A stretch of 64,000 bases of DNA from Algoriphagus machipongonensis (GTDB taxonomy: Bacteria > Bacteroidota > Bacteroidia > Cytophagales > Cyclobacteriaceae). Positions 32,950 through 42,984 of the stretch are shown here, piece by piece. The translations under genes were made by a program, and so were the position numbers. The notes beneath the pieces were generated by a model. It was given only the letters and a program-made list of their open reading frames with translations, ran no database searches and had not been told where the DNA came from. Every line of letters starts with the position of its first letter. Position 1 is the stretch's first letter. The stretch is taken from the NCBI RefSeq assembly GCF_000166275.1, contig NZ_CM001023.1:868001-932000 (forward strand), given 5' to 3'.

Positions 32950-33428
32950 ACTTTATAGATTAAAGCTACGCAATATGCTGAGATGCCTTCCTCTCTTCCT
33001 ACAAATCCCAGCCATTCGGTCGTCGTGGCCTTAATAGAAATGTCATGCTCGGCAAGATTCATGACCCCAGCCAAACATTTTTTCATACCTGGAATATGTG
33101 GGTTTACCTTAGGTACTTGAAGACAAATAGTGGTATCCAGATTACCAATTTCATAGCCTTCTGCACGGATTAACTCCATTACTTCTTTAAGGAGAATTTT
33201 ACTGTCTATTCCTTTAAACTTTGGGTCTTTATCGGAAAAGTGATAGCCTATGTCGCGCATATTTGCAGCACCTAAAATAGCATCGCAAATCACGTGAATG
33301 AGTACATCTGCATCGGAATGTCCTACAGCTCCTTTTTCGTGTTCTAGTTTGATACCACCAAGCCAGAACTCTTCTCCTGTTTTGAGTTGGTGAACATCGT
33401 AACCAAATCCTATTCTAAATGGGTTCAT
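32946..33428 (-). CDS. ispF: 2-C-methyl-D-erythritol 2,4-cyclodiphosphate synthase
   Basis: IspF forms the cyclic diphosphate of methylerythritol in the MEP isoprenoid pathway. The 160-residue protein has the zinc ligands Asp11 and His13 in GFGYDVHQL and the third ligand in AVGHSDADVLIHV near residue 42. The cytidine-binding DIGYHFSDKDPKFKGIDS lies near 61, and KATTTEWLGFVGREEGI near 134. It is complete and typical. It overlaps both the M16 gene upstream and mnmD downstream by four bases. Confidence 0.96.
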   Translation of the reverse strand: MNPFRIGFGYDVHQLKTGEEFWLGGIKLEHEKGAVGHSDADVLIHVICDAILGAANMRDIGYHFSDKDPKFKGIDSKILLKEVMELIRAEGYEIGNLDTTICLQVPKVNPHIPGMKKCLAGVMNLAEHDISIKATTTEWLGFVGREEGISAYCVALIYKV

Positions 33429-34666
33429 ACGGTAATGGATTGATAATGTAAAACGGAGGATTTTTCTGCCTGAAGAATTTCATTTGCCCAAGTAGAAAGC
33501 TCCTCAGCTTTAATGTTTGATTTGTTGTTGAATTCTTCAATATAGAGTTCGGGGCTTCCCAAGCTAGCGTAGAAGGCCAGGTTGAATACCCTATTTAGCA
33601 ACTGGATTGACTCATAGGACTTCATAGCGAGCCCTTGATTTTTGATCTTTTGGAGCGCGTGTTCAGGAAGTTCTTGTTGAAGAAATTTTGAGATCTCAGC
33701 ATCCAATGCCGCCTCGGCTTCCTTGGAAGAAACGCCAGACTCCATTTTACCAGAGAATATTAAAAGTCCAGGGTCTAATGAGCCCAAGACGTAGGCGCCT
33801 ACTGAAGCGAAAATTTTTCCTTTCTTCACCAAATTTTGTTCAAGAATCGATGATTTCCCAAAACCCATTAAGTCAGAAATTAAATCTGCTGCGACATAAC
33901 CTTTATCAGTTTTACCAGACATTTTGAAAGCTTTGTAAAGCGCATCCGTTGGAACTTTTGCCTCTATTGTTTTTTCGCGCTTCTCTTTTTGCTCTGGCTC
34001 CTGGGGGATTCCATTTGCTTTGGTTTTACTGGGAGGAATGTTTGAAAACCATTTTTTAGCAAGGTTTTCCACCTGGCTAAGAGTAACATTTCCACCTACT
34101 ACCAAAATAGCATTGTCTGGACTGTAATTATTTTCATAAAAGTCCAAAACATCCTCTCTTGTAAACCCTTCAATATCCTGCAAGTTCTGACCTATGGTTG
34201 GCCAGCGATAGGGATGCACTTCGTAAGCTATATCTCTTAAGTGGTGAAAGACATCACCATAAGGCTGGTTTAAATACCGTTGTTTGTATTCTTCCATGAC
34301 CACTTTTCGCTGAGTTTCGATGGTCTTGTTGCTAAGAGTCAATTGTAGCATACGGTCTGACTCCAGCCAGAAGGCTGTTTCTAAATTTGAAGCAGGAAGA
34401 GTGATGTAATAATTTGTGATGTCTGGACTGGTAAAGGCATTGCAAGAGCCTCCAACTCGCTCAAGTTCTCTGTCAAAAACAGGGACATTCTTGGAGCTTC
34501 CAAACATGAGGTGTTCAAAAAAGTGAGCTAAGCCGGTTTTTCCTTCTTTTTCATTTCTGGAACCCACTTTATATAATAGGTTGAAAACAGCTATTTTGCT
34601 GCTCGGATCCTCATGGACGATCACTTCAAGCCCATTCTGTAAGTAAAATTTCTGGTAGGATAACAT
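33425..34666 (-). CDS. M16-family zinc peptidase
   Basis: This 413-residue protein is a half-size M16 peptidase. The inverted zinc motif HFFEH is at His48-Glu51-His52, and the downstream glutamate lies in the VMEEYKQRYLNQPYGDV region near residue 121. An N-terminal catalytic domain precedes a C-terminal pairing domain. No signal peptide is evident, so it is probably cytoplasmic. M16 enzymes cut short unfolded peptides; the substrate is unknown. It is the first gene of an overlapping run with ispF and mnmD. On the minus strand TAGCTTTG at 34680-34687 lies 13 bases upstream of its start. Confidence 0.88.
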   Translation of the reverse strand: MLSYQKFYLQNGLEVIVHEDPSSKIAVFNLLYKVGSRNEKEGKTGLAHFFEHLMFGSSKNVPVFDRELERVGGSCNAFTSPDITNYYITLPASNLETAFWLESDRMLQLTLSNKTIETQRKVVMEEYKQRYLNQPYGDVFHHLRDIAYEVHPYRWPTIGQNLQDIEGFTREDVLDFYENNYSPDNAILVVGGNVTLSQVENLAKKWFSNIPPSKTKANGIPQEPEQKEKREKTIEAKVPTDALYKAFKMSGKTDKGYVAADLISDLMGFGKSSILEQNLVKKGKIFASVGAYVLGSLDPGLLIFSGKMESGVSSKEAEAALDAEISKFLQQELPEHALQKIKNQGLAMKSYESIQLLNRVFNLAFYASLGSPELYIEEFNNKSNIKAEELSTWANEILQAEKSSVLHYQSITV

Positions 34667-34679
34667 GCTATTTGGAAGG

Positions 34680-34687
34680 CAAAGCTA
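34680..34687 (-). promoter_or_regulatory. Candidate -7 element for the M16-ispF-mnmD run
   Basis: On the minus strand TAGCTTTG matches TAnnTTTG and lies 13 bases before the M16 ATG. No -33 TTG is seen at the expected spacing. Confidence 0.4.
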
Positions 34688-34868
34688 AGCTTTTCCTTGT
34701 TTTGGGTGAAACTGATTTAGTACAAGTCCGTTGGAATTGTTAAAATAAAGCTCAAATACTTAAGAAAATACCCTTGATGGAAGCTTTTGAATTTTTTTGT
34801 AAAAAAAACCGAACTTTGGATTAAGTCAGTAAGTTAGCTTCCCAAAATATATATCACCCCACCCAACC

Positions 34869-36428
34869 ATGGATAAACACTGCGTAGCGTTAGAAAATAC
34901 AGGCCAATTTTCAGATTTTTTCCTAGACTATCTCGAAGGTAAAGAAGAATTAAAAGCATTTTACGCACATAGGCCCGAGTTGGAAAGCTTTAGTAAGGCG
35001 ATCAAAGCCAAAGAATTTTCAAAAGATAAACGCAAATCATTGGTTGAAGCTCTGCGAGGGCAATACGAAGGAATAGATGTTCAAGAAGCTGTAACAGCAA
35101 ATATCAATGCCTTGAGTTCCGAAAATACGTTTACGGTAACGACCGGGCATCAACTCAATCTTTACACAGGGCCGCTTTATTTTATATATAAGATAGTATC
35201 GACTATCAATTTGGCCAAAAAGTTAGAAGCCGCTTATCCTGAAAACAAATTTGTCCCTGTGTATTGGATGGCTTCAGAAGACCATGATTTTGATGAGATC
35301 AATTATTTCAAATTGGATGGGCAGAAATATCAATGGAATACGGATCAAAGCGGTGCGGTAGGAGATTTTATTCTGGATCAAAGTTTTAAAGAGTTTTCTA
35401 AGACTGTTCCCTTTGCAGCAGATGTTTTCAAAGAAGCTTATGGGAGTTCTAAAACATTGGCGGAAGCAGTAAGGAAATATGTTAATCAACTTTTTGGAGC
35501 ACAAGGGCTAATCATCCTAGATGGGCATGATCCTATATTGAAAACAGAATTAAAGGAAGTAATGCATGCTGATATTTTTGACCATTCAGCTCATGCACGT
35601 GCACAAGAAGCCACGGAAGGTTTAGAGAGCTTGGGTTATAAAGGACAGATTTTCCCAAGAGATATTAATTTTTTCTATTTAGATAAGGGATTGAGAGAGA
35701 GGATTGAAAAACATGGAGAGGAATATGTTGTCTTGAATACGGAATTGAAGTTCTCCAAAGAGGAGCTTCAGAAGCAGATCGAGGATAATCCTGAGAGGTT
35801 TAGTCCCAATGTGGTTTTAAGACCTTTATACCAAGAGATGATATTACCTAACCTGGCCTATTTAGGAGGTCCTGCGGAGGTGGTTTATTGGCTACAGTTA
35901 AAAGGAGTTTTTGACCAATTCAAAGTACCATTTCCTATAGTGCTACCCAGGAATTTCGCTTTATTGATATCTGCTCAGATTCGAAAGAAAATCCAACAGC
36001 TGGGATGGAATGATGAAGCTATTTTTCAGGATTTTGCTAGCTGGAAAAAAGAGTTTGTGAAGGAAGAATCCAATTTTGATATTGAATTGAACAAGGAAAG
36101 GAAAGAGCTTTCCAGTCTCTTTAATCAAAAAGGGAAGGAAGCTGCGTCCCTTGATAAGAGTCTTGGAGGTGCATTTGAAGCTGGGAAAGTAAGAGCTTTG
36201 AAGATTTTGGATCAAATGAGTGTGAAGCTTCGCAAAGCGGAAGAACGCAATTTGAATGTGCAGATAGAAAGAGCATTGGCTATTCAGGAGTTTATTAAGC
36301 CAGGAGGAGCACCTCAAGAGAGGGTTGTAAATATGATGCAGTTTTATTTGGCTCAGCCCGATTTATTGGATGAGCTTTTAGATTGTTTTGATCCCCTTGA
36401 TTTCCGGATGATGGTGCTGGATTTATGA
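34869..36428 (+). CDS. bshC: Bacillithiol biosynthesis cysteine-adding enzyme BshC
   Basis: BshC adds cysteine to glucosaminyl-malate in the last step of making bacillithiol, the low-molecular-weight thiol of Bacillota and many Bacteroidota. The 519-residue length is typical. Landmarks are FTVTTGHQLNLYTGPLYFIYK near residue 93, the active-site segment PVYWMASEDHDFDEIN near 129, and YLGGPAEVVYWLQLKGVF near 332. A long coiled-coil dimerisation region lies near 400-460. It overlaps the formyl-THF cyclo-ligase gene by four bases (ATGA). Confidence 0.94.
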   Translation: MDKHCVALENTGQFSDFFLDYLEGKEELKAFYAHRPELESFSKAIKAKEFSKDKRKSLVEALRGQYEGIDVQEAVTANINALSSENTFTVTTGHQLNLYTGPLYFIYKIVSTINLAKKLEAAYPENKFVPVYWMASEDHDFDEINYFKLDGQKYQWNTDQSGAVGDFILDQSFKEFSKTVPFAADVFKEAYGSSKTLAEAVRKYVNQLFGAQGLIILDGHDPILKTELKEVMHADIFDHSAHARAQEATEGLESLGYKGQIFPRDINFFYLDKGLRERIEKHGEEYVVLNTELKFSKEELQKQIEDNPERFSPNVVLRPLYQEMILPNLAYLGGPAEVVYWLQLKGVFDQFKVPFPIVLPRNFALLISAQIRKKIQQLGWNDEAIFQDFASWKKEFVKEESNFDIELNKERKELSSLFNQKGKEAASLDKSLGGAFEAGKVRALKILDQMSVKLRKAEERNLNVQIERALAIQEFIKPGGAPQERVVNMMQFYLAQPDLLDELLDCFDPLDFRMMVLDL

Positions 36429-36997
36429 TAAGCGAAAAAGAACAGCTTAGAAAAGAATACAAAATCAGGAGAAAATCCTTATCTGCTGAAGAGTTAGAAA
36501 GGAAATCCCTCGCAATTAAAAAACATTTCGAGACTTGGATTTCAATGTTTCCAAAATTTCAGCATGTTCATATTTTTTTACCAATTGCGCGGCAAAAGGA
36601 AGTAAATACAATCCCGATTCTAGAATTTTTATTGGAGAAGGGTAAAACCCTTTATACTTCATTAGTGGTTCCGGATACTGATGAAATGAAAACAGTTGAA
36701 ATAAATAGGGAGACTGATTACCAATTAGACACTTGGGGAATTCCTGTACCTAAAAATCCTGTTTTTGTTTCTCCTGAAAAGATTCAGGTGATTTTAATCC
36801 CTTTATTGGTCGTCGATCAAAAGGGAAACAGAATAGGGTTTGGTAAAGGTTACTATGATATGTTTTTATCGAAATTATCAAATGATATTTTAAAAGTTGG
36901 TTTAAGTTTATTCCCTCCAGTGGCTCAAATAACAAGTGAAAATCACGATATCCCATTGAGTTATTGTATTACTCCTGAAAAAGTACTTACTTTTTGA
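36425..36997 (+). CDS. 5-formyltetrahydrofolate cyclo-ligase
   Basis: This enzyme converts 5-formyl-THF to 5,10-methenyl-THF with ATP, returning stored folate to one-carbon metabolism. The 190-residue protein has the basic N-terminal EQLRKEYKIRRKSL, and the C-terminal signature VVDQKGNRIGFGKGYYDMFL near residue 126, with the ATP-binding GKGYYD. It is coupled to bshC by a four-base overlap; a metabolic link between the two is not obvious. Confidence 0.92.
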   Translation: MISEKEQLRKEYKIRRKSLSAEELERKSLAIKKHFETWISMFPKFQHVHIFLPIARQKEVNTIPILEFLLEKGKTLYTSLVVPDTDEMKTVEINRETDYQLDTWGIPVPKNPVFVSPEKIQVILIPLLVVDQKGNRIGFGKGYYDMFLSKLSNDILKVGLSLFPPVAQITSENHDIPLSYCITPEKVLTF

Positions 36998-37028
36998 GTA
37001 TTATCTATTTTCAAGTCTACCTTAATCT

Positions 37029-37526
37029 ATGAAGAAGTTCTATTTGTGTGCAGGTTTTTTGATTGCTGCATTCTTTTGTTTTAGCGGCTCTGCACAAGCT
37101 CAGTTTAAAGCTTATAATACATCAATTGGAATTCGTGGAGGAACCAGTGTTGGAGGTTCTGTTAAGCGTTTTGTAACAGATCGGGATGCAGTAGAATTAA
37201 TGGTTTACACCCGGTGGAAGGGTTGGGTAGGAAATCTCTTATATGAGCGCCATATGGACATCAGAGAATTTGAAGGTTTAGAATGGTATGTGGGAGCCGG
37301 AGGACATTATGGCGTTTGGAAAATGGGCAAGAGCGAACCGCCATGGGTTTATAAAGCAACTCAGGATTATGCGGCTTTTGGGGTGGATGCAATTGTGGGT
37401 TTGGACTATAATTTAAACCGGTCTAACTGGTTTATCAGCTTTGATTGGAAGCCTTCCTATAATTTCCAAGATTTTACCAATTTGTGGTGGGATGAGGCAG
37501 CCTTTACTTTAAGATTTGCCTTTTAA
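37029..37526 (+). CDS. Small outer-membrane beta-barrel-like protein
   Basis: This 165-residue protein has a signal peptide (1-25, GSAQAQ) and a mature part of alternating aromatic and polar strands (AYNTSIGIRGGTSVGGSV, AVELMVYTRWKGWVGNLLYERH, LEWYVGAGGHYG, WFISFDWKPSYNF). It ends with the aromatic AAFTLRFAF typical of outer-membrane barrels. About eight short strands fit an OmpX-size barrel. There is no specific family match. It may be cotranscribed with the cyclo-ligase 31 bases upstream. Confidence 0.72.
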   Translation: MKKFYLCAGFLIAAFFCFSGSAQAQFKAYNTSIGIRGGTSVGGSVKRFVTDRDAVELMVYTRWKGWVGNLLYERHMDIREFEGLEWYVGAGGHYGVWKMGKSEPPWVYKATQDYAAFGVDAIVGLDYNLNRSNWFISFDWKPSYNFQDFTNLWWDEAAFTLRFAF

Positions 37527-38103
37527 TTTTGTGGAATTACAAGATTTTTTAACCGGTTTTTAAATTTTTGACAAAAAATCGGGTCAAATGATGAATTTTT
37601 TAACCCACTAGAAGAAAAAAAAGTGATTTTTTACACTTTTAATTGGTGTGTTTGATTTAGATCAAAACAATATTCCGAATAAACTGCATAAACTTTAAAT
37701 AGTTTTGATTTAGGGTGAAAATAACCTTGTAAATTTCCTTTTAATTTTTTTTCCGATTGAAAATTTTTTTTTCATTGTTAAAAATTAGATCGAAACACGA
37801 AATATTGTTTTGTAAAACATAATAATTCCCTGTATTTCAGTTAAAATTTGTTAATAATACGGTAGGCCACCAAATTATTACTGTTTCCCGCCGTTAAAAC
37901 AAATTTTCAACCGCTGATTGAGTATTTTACGTATAAATATGGTTTAAATACAATAAAGTATCATTTATACATGATAGAAATTATTTATTGTATTTTTAAA
38001 AGTTAAAATTATAATAATAAGGTGTTTTGTTCTCTTTTGCTGCTATTTTGAAATTAGGGGCAAATAATTTTTCTTTACGCTTATCAACTAAACTAAATAC
38101 CTT
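37527..38103. other. AT-rich 577-base leader region of the SusC/SusD operon
   Basis: No gene is supported in this gap, which is strongly AT-rich with many poly-T and poly-A runs. It should hold the promoter of the SusC operon. A TATTTTG element at about 38044-38050 and a nested hairpin at 37946-37995 are the only structures I can point to. No TAnnTTTG with good spacing and no anti-sigma/sigma regulator gene is present nearby. Confidence 0.5.
37946..37995 (+). promoter_or_regulatory. Nested hairpin in the SusC leader
   Basis: AAATACAATAAA (37946-37957) is perfectly complementary to TTTATTGTATTT (37984-37995). Between them TATCAT and ATGATA (37959-37964, 37971-37976) form a second perfect stem with a 6-base loop. 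The structure ends 108 bases before the SusC start. It could be an mRNA regulatory or stability element; it lacks a GC-rich stem and is a poor terminator. Confidence 0.4.
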
Positions 38104-41100
38104 ATGAGAAAAGCTTTACTCTTTGTTGTTGCGCTTTTCACCATGGCCCTCAGTTATGAGGTGTCGGCGCAACAACGGGTAATTACCGGTACGGTAATTT
38201 CCGAGGAAGACGGACTAGGTTTGCCAGGTGCAACTGTCCTCGTCAAGGGTACGACAGTGGGTACTACCACCGATTTGGATGGTAATTACTCCATTAACGT
38301 ACCAGCAGGTTCCGATGTGTTGATCTACTCTTTTGTGGGGTTAAAATCCCAGGAAGAAGTGATTGGCGATCGGTCCATTATCAATGTCACCCTTACTACA
38401 GATGCTGCACAACTTAATGAAGTTGTAGTAACAGCGATCGGTATCGAAAGGGAGAAAAAAGCCTTGGGTTACGCAGTTACCACAGTAGGTGACGAGCAAC
38501 TTGAGAATCGTCCAGAGCAAGACGTTGCCCGCGTATTGCAAGGAAAAGTGCCGGGTGTGAACATTACCTCTACCAATGGTATGTCAGGTTCTGGTACAAA
38601 CATGGTGATTAGAGGTTACTCTTCAGCGACAGGTTCTAACCAACCTTTGTTCGTGGTTGATGGGGTTCCTTTTAACACTAGTACAAACAACACAAACGGA
38701 TTTACAACAGGTGGTGCTACCACTTCTTCTCGATTCTTGGATATTGATCCAAACAACATTGAGAGTATGTCTGTTTTGAAAGGTCTTTCTGCAACGGTTC
38801 TTTATGGAGACCAAGGTAGAAACGGTGTGATCTTGATCACTACCAAATCAGGAGCTTCTAAAAGAAAAGCTGCTGAAGTAACAATTAACCAATCATTCTT
38901 CTCAAACAAAGCTGCTTCCCTACCAACTTACGGTTATGAGTATGGTAATGGTTTCCAGCAGGCTCCAGGATTCTTTTTCTCTAACTTCGGTCCGAGATTG
39001 GATGCTGGTATCACTGTAAATCACCCGTATGCTTCTTCTTCAGTAGCTTCTGTAAGAGAGGCTTTCCCAGAGTTTTGGGTTGATGGCGTAGTAGGTGGAA
39101 CACCTGTTCAGTATGATTATAAAGCGTATGAAGATCCTTCTACTGCTTTCTTTAGAACTGGATTAGTGGCTAACACTTCCGTTCAGATTTCAGGTGGTTC
39201 AGATAGAACCGGATTTAATGCAAGTTTCGGTTATACTGATGACAAAGGATTTACTCCAGGTAACGAGTTGGTTAAGTATAACTTCGGATTGGGTGTTAAC
39301 TCATCTATTAATGATAAGTTATCTGTAAGATCATCCTTCACATTTGCAATTACTGACCTAGAGTCTCCTCCAGTGAATGCTGCTTATGGTTCAGGTCCTT
39401 CTGGAGGTATTCCTTCAGTGTTTGCTCACGTATTGTATACTCCTAGATCTGTGGATTTAGCGGGACTTCCATTTGAGAATCCAGTAGATAACAGTTCTGT
39501 TTACTATAGAGGTGGTAATGATATTGTTAACCCACGTTGGTTGGCGAAATACTACAAAAACACATCTGATGTAAACAGATTCTTCAACTCTACTTCATTG
39601 ATTTATGATGTAAATGATAATTTCTCTATTACTTATAGATTAGGTTTAGATACTTATACAGAAAAGCAGGAGAAATTATATAATAAAGGAGCAGGATCTG
39701 GTAGCGCAGCTATTCAGTCAGGTATGTATACCACTGCAAACATTACCAACACCATCTGGAACCAAGATTTGGTTTTAAACTGGAAAAAAGAATTCTCTGA
39801 AAAGTTTGGAATGAGTGCATTGCTTGGAGGTAACTCTAGATACGATTCATTTGTCCGTGACGGTATAGAGTCTCAAGGTCAGTTGGCTTTCGGATTATTT
39901 AGACATAGTAACTTTACTAGTGCATCTAACGGTGGTCTTAACTTTACTAGTGAGCAAAGAAGAATGGGTATTTATGCAAACTTAACGTTTGACTATTCCA
40001 ACTTCCTTTATTTCACGCTATCAGGTAGAAATGACTGGACTTCTACAGTGGAGAAAGAAAATAGAAGAATCCTTTATCCAGGAGCATCTGTTTCTTTCAT
40101 CCCTAGTACTGCTTTCAACTGGAACTCAACTACAATCAATGATTTGAAATTGAGATTAGGTTACGGTACTTCTGCAGGTTTCCCAAGTCCATATAGAACA
40201 AGAAATATCTTGGATCAAGATTCTCAAGCATTCTTGAGAGATGGTCAGTTGACTCAAACTCACTCAGTAAACAACAGATTAGGTAACCCTAACTTGAAGC
40301 CTGAGTTAATTGAGGAATTAGAATTTGGTGTTGAAGCAGTAATGTTTAACAACAAGTTGAGATTTGATCTTTCTTTGTTTGAGAAAAATACCAATGACTT
40401 GATTACTTCTGCTCCGATTGATCCTGCTACAGGATTTACATCAACAGAAATCAACGTAGGTAAGATCAGAACTAGAGGTATTGAATTTCAGGCAAATGTA
40501 ACTCCAATTTCTACTGCATCAGGTTTCACTTGGAACTCAACAGTAAACTGGAGTTTGTATAGATCAGTTACTGTGGAATTAGGTGAAGGACTTGAAGAAG
40601 TTGTTGTTGCTGGATTTACCACGCTAGGTAACTTTGCTATTCCAGGTGAGCCATTCAACATTATCAAAGGTATTGGATTTGCTAGAGACGAGCAGTCAGG
40701 TGAGCCAATTGTACTTTCTGATGGTATTTACCAAGCAGATCCAGATCTGAAGATCCTAGGTGACCCAAATCCAGCTTGGACTGGTTCATGGATTAACACC
40801 TTCTCTTGGAAAGGATTCACATTGAATGCTATGCTTGAGTACAGACATAAGGGAGCTGTTTTCTCTAATACTGTAACTGCAACTCTTGCAAGGGGTGTAA
40901 CAAAAGATCCTGTTGCTGATAGAGAAATGTCCTTCATCATGCCAGGTGTGAAAGAAGATGGAACTCCTAATGATATTCAAATTTCTGCTTCTGACTATTT
41001 CTTCTCTGGTTACCAGGGTAGAACTGATGAGCCAAACGTGTTTGATGGTTCAATGATTCGTCTTCGTGAAGTGTCTTTAGGTTATGAATTACCTACAAGC

Positions 41101-41301
41101 CTTATGGCTAAGACTCCTTTCAAGAGAGCTTCAATCGCTGTCAGCGGAAGTAACTTGTGGTTTAAAGCCTTGAATTTCCCTCCAAACATGAACTACGATG
41201 TGGACGTGTTGGGTACTGGTGTTGGTAACGGTTTAGGTTTCGACTTTGTGACTGGTCCTAGCTCCAGAAGATTTGGTGGAACTGTAACTCTTGCATTCTA
41301 A
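38104..41301 (+). CDS. SusC/RagA-family TonB-linked outer-membrane transporter
   Basis: This 1065-residue TonB-dependent transporter forms the channel of a SusCD nutrient-uptake pair. A signal peptide (1-22) precedes a carboxypeptidase-like regulatory domain (about 24-98, GTVISEEDGLGLPGATVLVKGTTVGTTTD). The TonB-contact and plug region (about 103-250) has NEVVVTAIGIEREKKALGYA and MVIRGYSS. A 22-strand-type barrel follows and ends in RRFGGTVTLAF. Codon use looks biased towards high expression (GGT, AAC, TCT). The SusD-like gene follows after 18 bases. The substrate is unknown, because no polysaccharide enzymes adjoin. Confidence 0.95.
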   Translation: MRKALLFVVALFTMALSYEVSAQQRVITGTVISEEDGLGLPGATVLVKGTTVGTTTDLDGNYSINVPAGSDVLIYSFVGLKSQEEVIGDRSIINVTLTTDAAQLNEVVVTAIGIEREKKALGYAVTTVGDEQLENRPEQDVARVLQGKVPGVNITSTNGMSGSGTNMVIRGYSSATGSNQPLFVVDGVPFNTSTNNTNGFTTGGATTSSRFLDIDPNNIESMSVLKGLSATVLYGDQGRNGVILITTKSGASKRKAAEVTINQSFFSNKAASLPTYGYEYGNGFQQAPGFFFSNFGPRLDAGITVNHPYASSSVASVREAFPEFWVDGVVGGTPVQYDYKAYEDPSTAFFRTGLVANTSVQISGGSDRTGFNASFGYTDDKGFTPGNELVKYNFGLGVNSSINDKLSVRSSFTFAITDLESPPVNAAYGSGPSGGIPSVFAHVLYTPRSVDLAGLPFENPVDNSSVYYRGGNDIVNPRWLAKYYKNTSDVNRFFNSTSLIYDVNDNFSITYRLGLDTYTEKQEKLYNKGAGSGSAAIQSGMYTTANITNTIWNQDLVLNWKKEFSEKFGMSALLGGNSRYDSFVRDGIESQGQLAFGLFRHSNFTSASNGGLNFTSEQRRMGIYANLTFDYSNFLYFTLSGRNDWTSTVEKENRRILYPGASVSFIPSTAFNWNSTTINDLKLRLGYGTSAGFPSPYRTRNILDQDSQAFLRDGQLTQTHSVNNRLGNPNLKPELIEELEFGVEAVMFNNKLRFDLSLFEKNTNDLITSAPIDPATGFTSTEINVGKIRTRGIEFQANVTPISTASGFTWNSTVNWSLYRSVTVELGEGLEEVVVAGFTTLGNFAIPGEPFNIIKGIGFARDEQSGEPIVLSDGIYQADPDLKILGDPNPAWTGSWINTFSWKGFTLNAMLEYRHKGAVFSNTVTATLARGVTKDPVADREMSFIMPGVKEDGTPNDIQISASDYFFSGYQGRTDEPNVFDGSMIRLREVSLGYELPTSLMAKTPFKRASIAVSGSNLWFKALNFPPNMNYDVDVLGTGVGNGLGFDFVTGPSSRRFGGTVTLAF

Positions 41302-41319
41302 TCCCAAAACTGATACAAA

Positions 41320-42963
41320 ATGAAAAAATATATATATAGTTTGTTGTGTGCAGCAACCATGTTATTTGCGTCATCCTGTGATTTAGATTTGCTGGATAAC
41401 CCTAATGCGGTAACTGCTTCAACAGCTTCTCCGGATTTCTTGCTGAATCAAATTCAGATAGATTATAGAAACTTCTACCAAGGCATCAGTAATACTGGAA
41501 TGTCCTTGACTAGAATGGTAAACCAAGGTAGTGCTCAGTATGAGAGTGCTTATACTCCTCAATCAACTAATGGTTGGTGGACTAACTCTTATGCAAATAT
41601 CCTTGCTGATATCGATTTTCTTGAGCCTTTGGCAGTAGAAGCTGATTTACAAAAGCACTTGGGTATTGCTAAGACCATTAAAGCAATGCTTCTATTCAAC
41701 TTGGTGGATATTTATGGTGATGTACCATATTCTGAAGCGATAGATCCTGCTAATTTCAACCCTGTAGTTGATTCTGGACAAAGTGTATATGATGCGGCAT
41801 TTGCTTTATTAAATGAAGCAGCTACTCACTTTACTACCGCAGGTTCTGGTTCTCCAAATGATTACTTCTACGGTGGTGATTATGCTAAATGGGGTAAATT
41901 GGTAAATACGCTTAAGTTAAGATATTTCCTTAACCTAAGATTAGTAGATGCTTCAGGTGCCAAAGCTGGTATCGATGGATTGAAAGCAGGTGGAATGTTA
42001 TTAGGTGAAGGAGATGACTTCGTGTTCAGATTCGGAACATCTAATGCAAACCCTGATTCAAGACACCCTAACTTTGCTGGTTCTTATACTTCAGGTGGTG
42101 GTACTTATCACTCTACTTATTACATGTGGCATATGACTGAAGCTAAAGGATTTGATGATCCTAGAGCTAGATTCTACTGGTATCGTCAAGTATTGGTGAA
42201 TTCTACCAATGTTGATGAAATTGAGTGTATCGCTCAGATTGCTCCTCCTCACTATTTGGCTGGTGGATTTATCTACTGTCTTCCAGGACAAAGAGGATAT
42301 TGGGGTCGTGATCACTTAGATCCTGATGGAGTTCCACCAGATGGTTTGAAAAGAACTATGTGGGGAATTTATCCAGTAGGTGGAAGATTTGATGATGATT
42401 CAGCAATGCCTACCAATGATCCTTCTTTAGGAGCTCAAGGCGCAGGACTTTACCCAATGATGCTTGCTGCTTATGTTGACTTTATGTTGGCAGAAGCTGC
42501 TTTAGAGTTGGATAATGATAATGCGATGGCAAAAGAATACTTATTGTCAGGTATAGAGAAGCATATGGATTTTGTGACTGACTATGCCTTGGGTACTAGA
42601 GAGTCTGCATCTATCACTGCTTTCTTTGACAGTAAGGATACTTCTTTAGATGATGATATTGAAGCTTACTTAGGTTACGTTGGTGCTGATTTCGATAATT
42701 CTTCTAATAAGATGCGTGTGATCGGTCGTGAGTACTGGTTGTCTCTTTTCGGTAATGGTGTAGAGTCTTATAACCTTTACAGAAGAACAGGTGAGCCAGG
42801 AAACATGCAGCCTGGACTTGAGCAGAACCCGGGTTCTTTCCCACGTTCTTTCTTGTATCCAAACGTGTATATGGTAACTAATACTAATGCAAGTCAGAAA
42901 TCTGGACTTGAGGCACAAGTGTTCTGGGATAACAATCCTGCAGGTAATGCTTGGGTTTACTAA
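41320..42963 (+). CDS. SusD/RagB-family outer-membrane lipoprotein
   Basis: This 547-residue surface lipoprotein forms the lid and binding partner of the upstream SusC. The signal peptide ends in the lipobox FASSC (Cys20), followed by an acidic surface-export-like stretch DLDLLDNPNA. TPR-type helices of the SusD fold are visible (ADLQKHLGIAKTIKAMLLFNLVDIYGDVPYSEA near residue 105 and KLVNTLKLRYFLNLRLVD near 193). The pattern is that of the SusD-like group annotated as nutrient-binding lipoproteins. It follows susC by 18 bases and precedes a third lipoprotein gene. Confidence 0.93.
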   Translation: MKKYIYSLLCAATMLFASSCDLDLLDNPNAVTASTASPDFLLNQIQIDYRNFYQGISNTGMSLTRMVNQGSAQYESAYTPQSTNGWWTNSYANILADIDFLEPLAVEADLQKHLGIAKTIKAMLLFNLVDIYGDVPYSEAIDPANFNPVVDSGQSVYDAAFALLNEAATHFTTAGSGSPNDYFYGGDYAKWGKLVNTLKLRYFLNLRLVDASGAKAGIDGLKAGGMLLGEGDDFVFRFGTSNANPDSRHPNFAGSYTSGGGTYHSTYYMWHMTEAKGFDDPRARFYWYRQVLVNSTNVDEIECIAQIAPPHYLAGGFIYCLPGQRGYWGRDHLDPDGVPPDGLKRTMWGIYPVGGRFDDDSAMPTNDPSLGAQGAGLYPMMLAAYVDFMLAEAALELDNDNAMAKEYLLSGIEKHMDFVTDYALGTRESASITAFFDSKDTSLDDDIEAYLGYVGADFDNSSNKMRVIGREYWLSLFGNGVESYNLYRRTGEPGNMQPGLEQNPGSFPRSFLYPNVYMVTNTNASQKSGLEAQVFWDNNPAGNAWVY

Positions 42964-42984
42964 CCAAAAAATAATCGAGATAAT

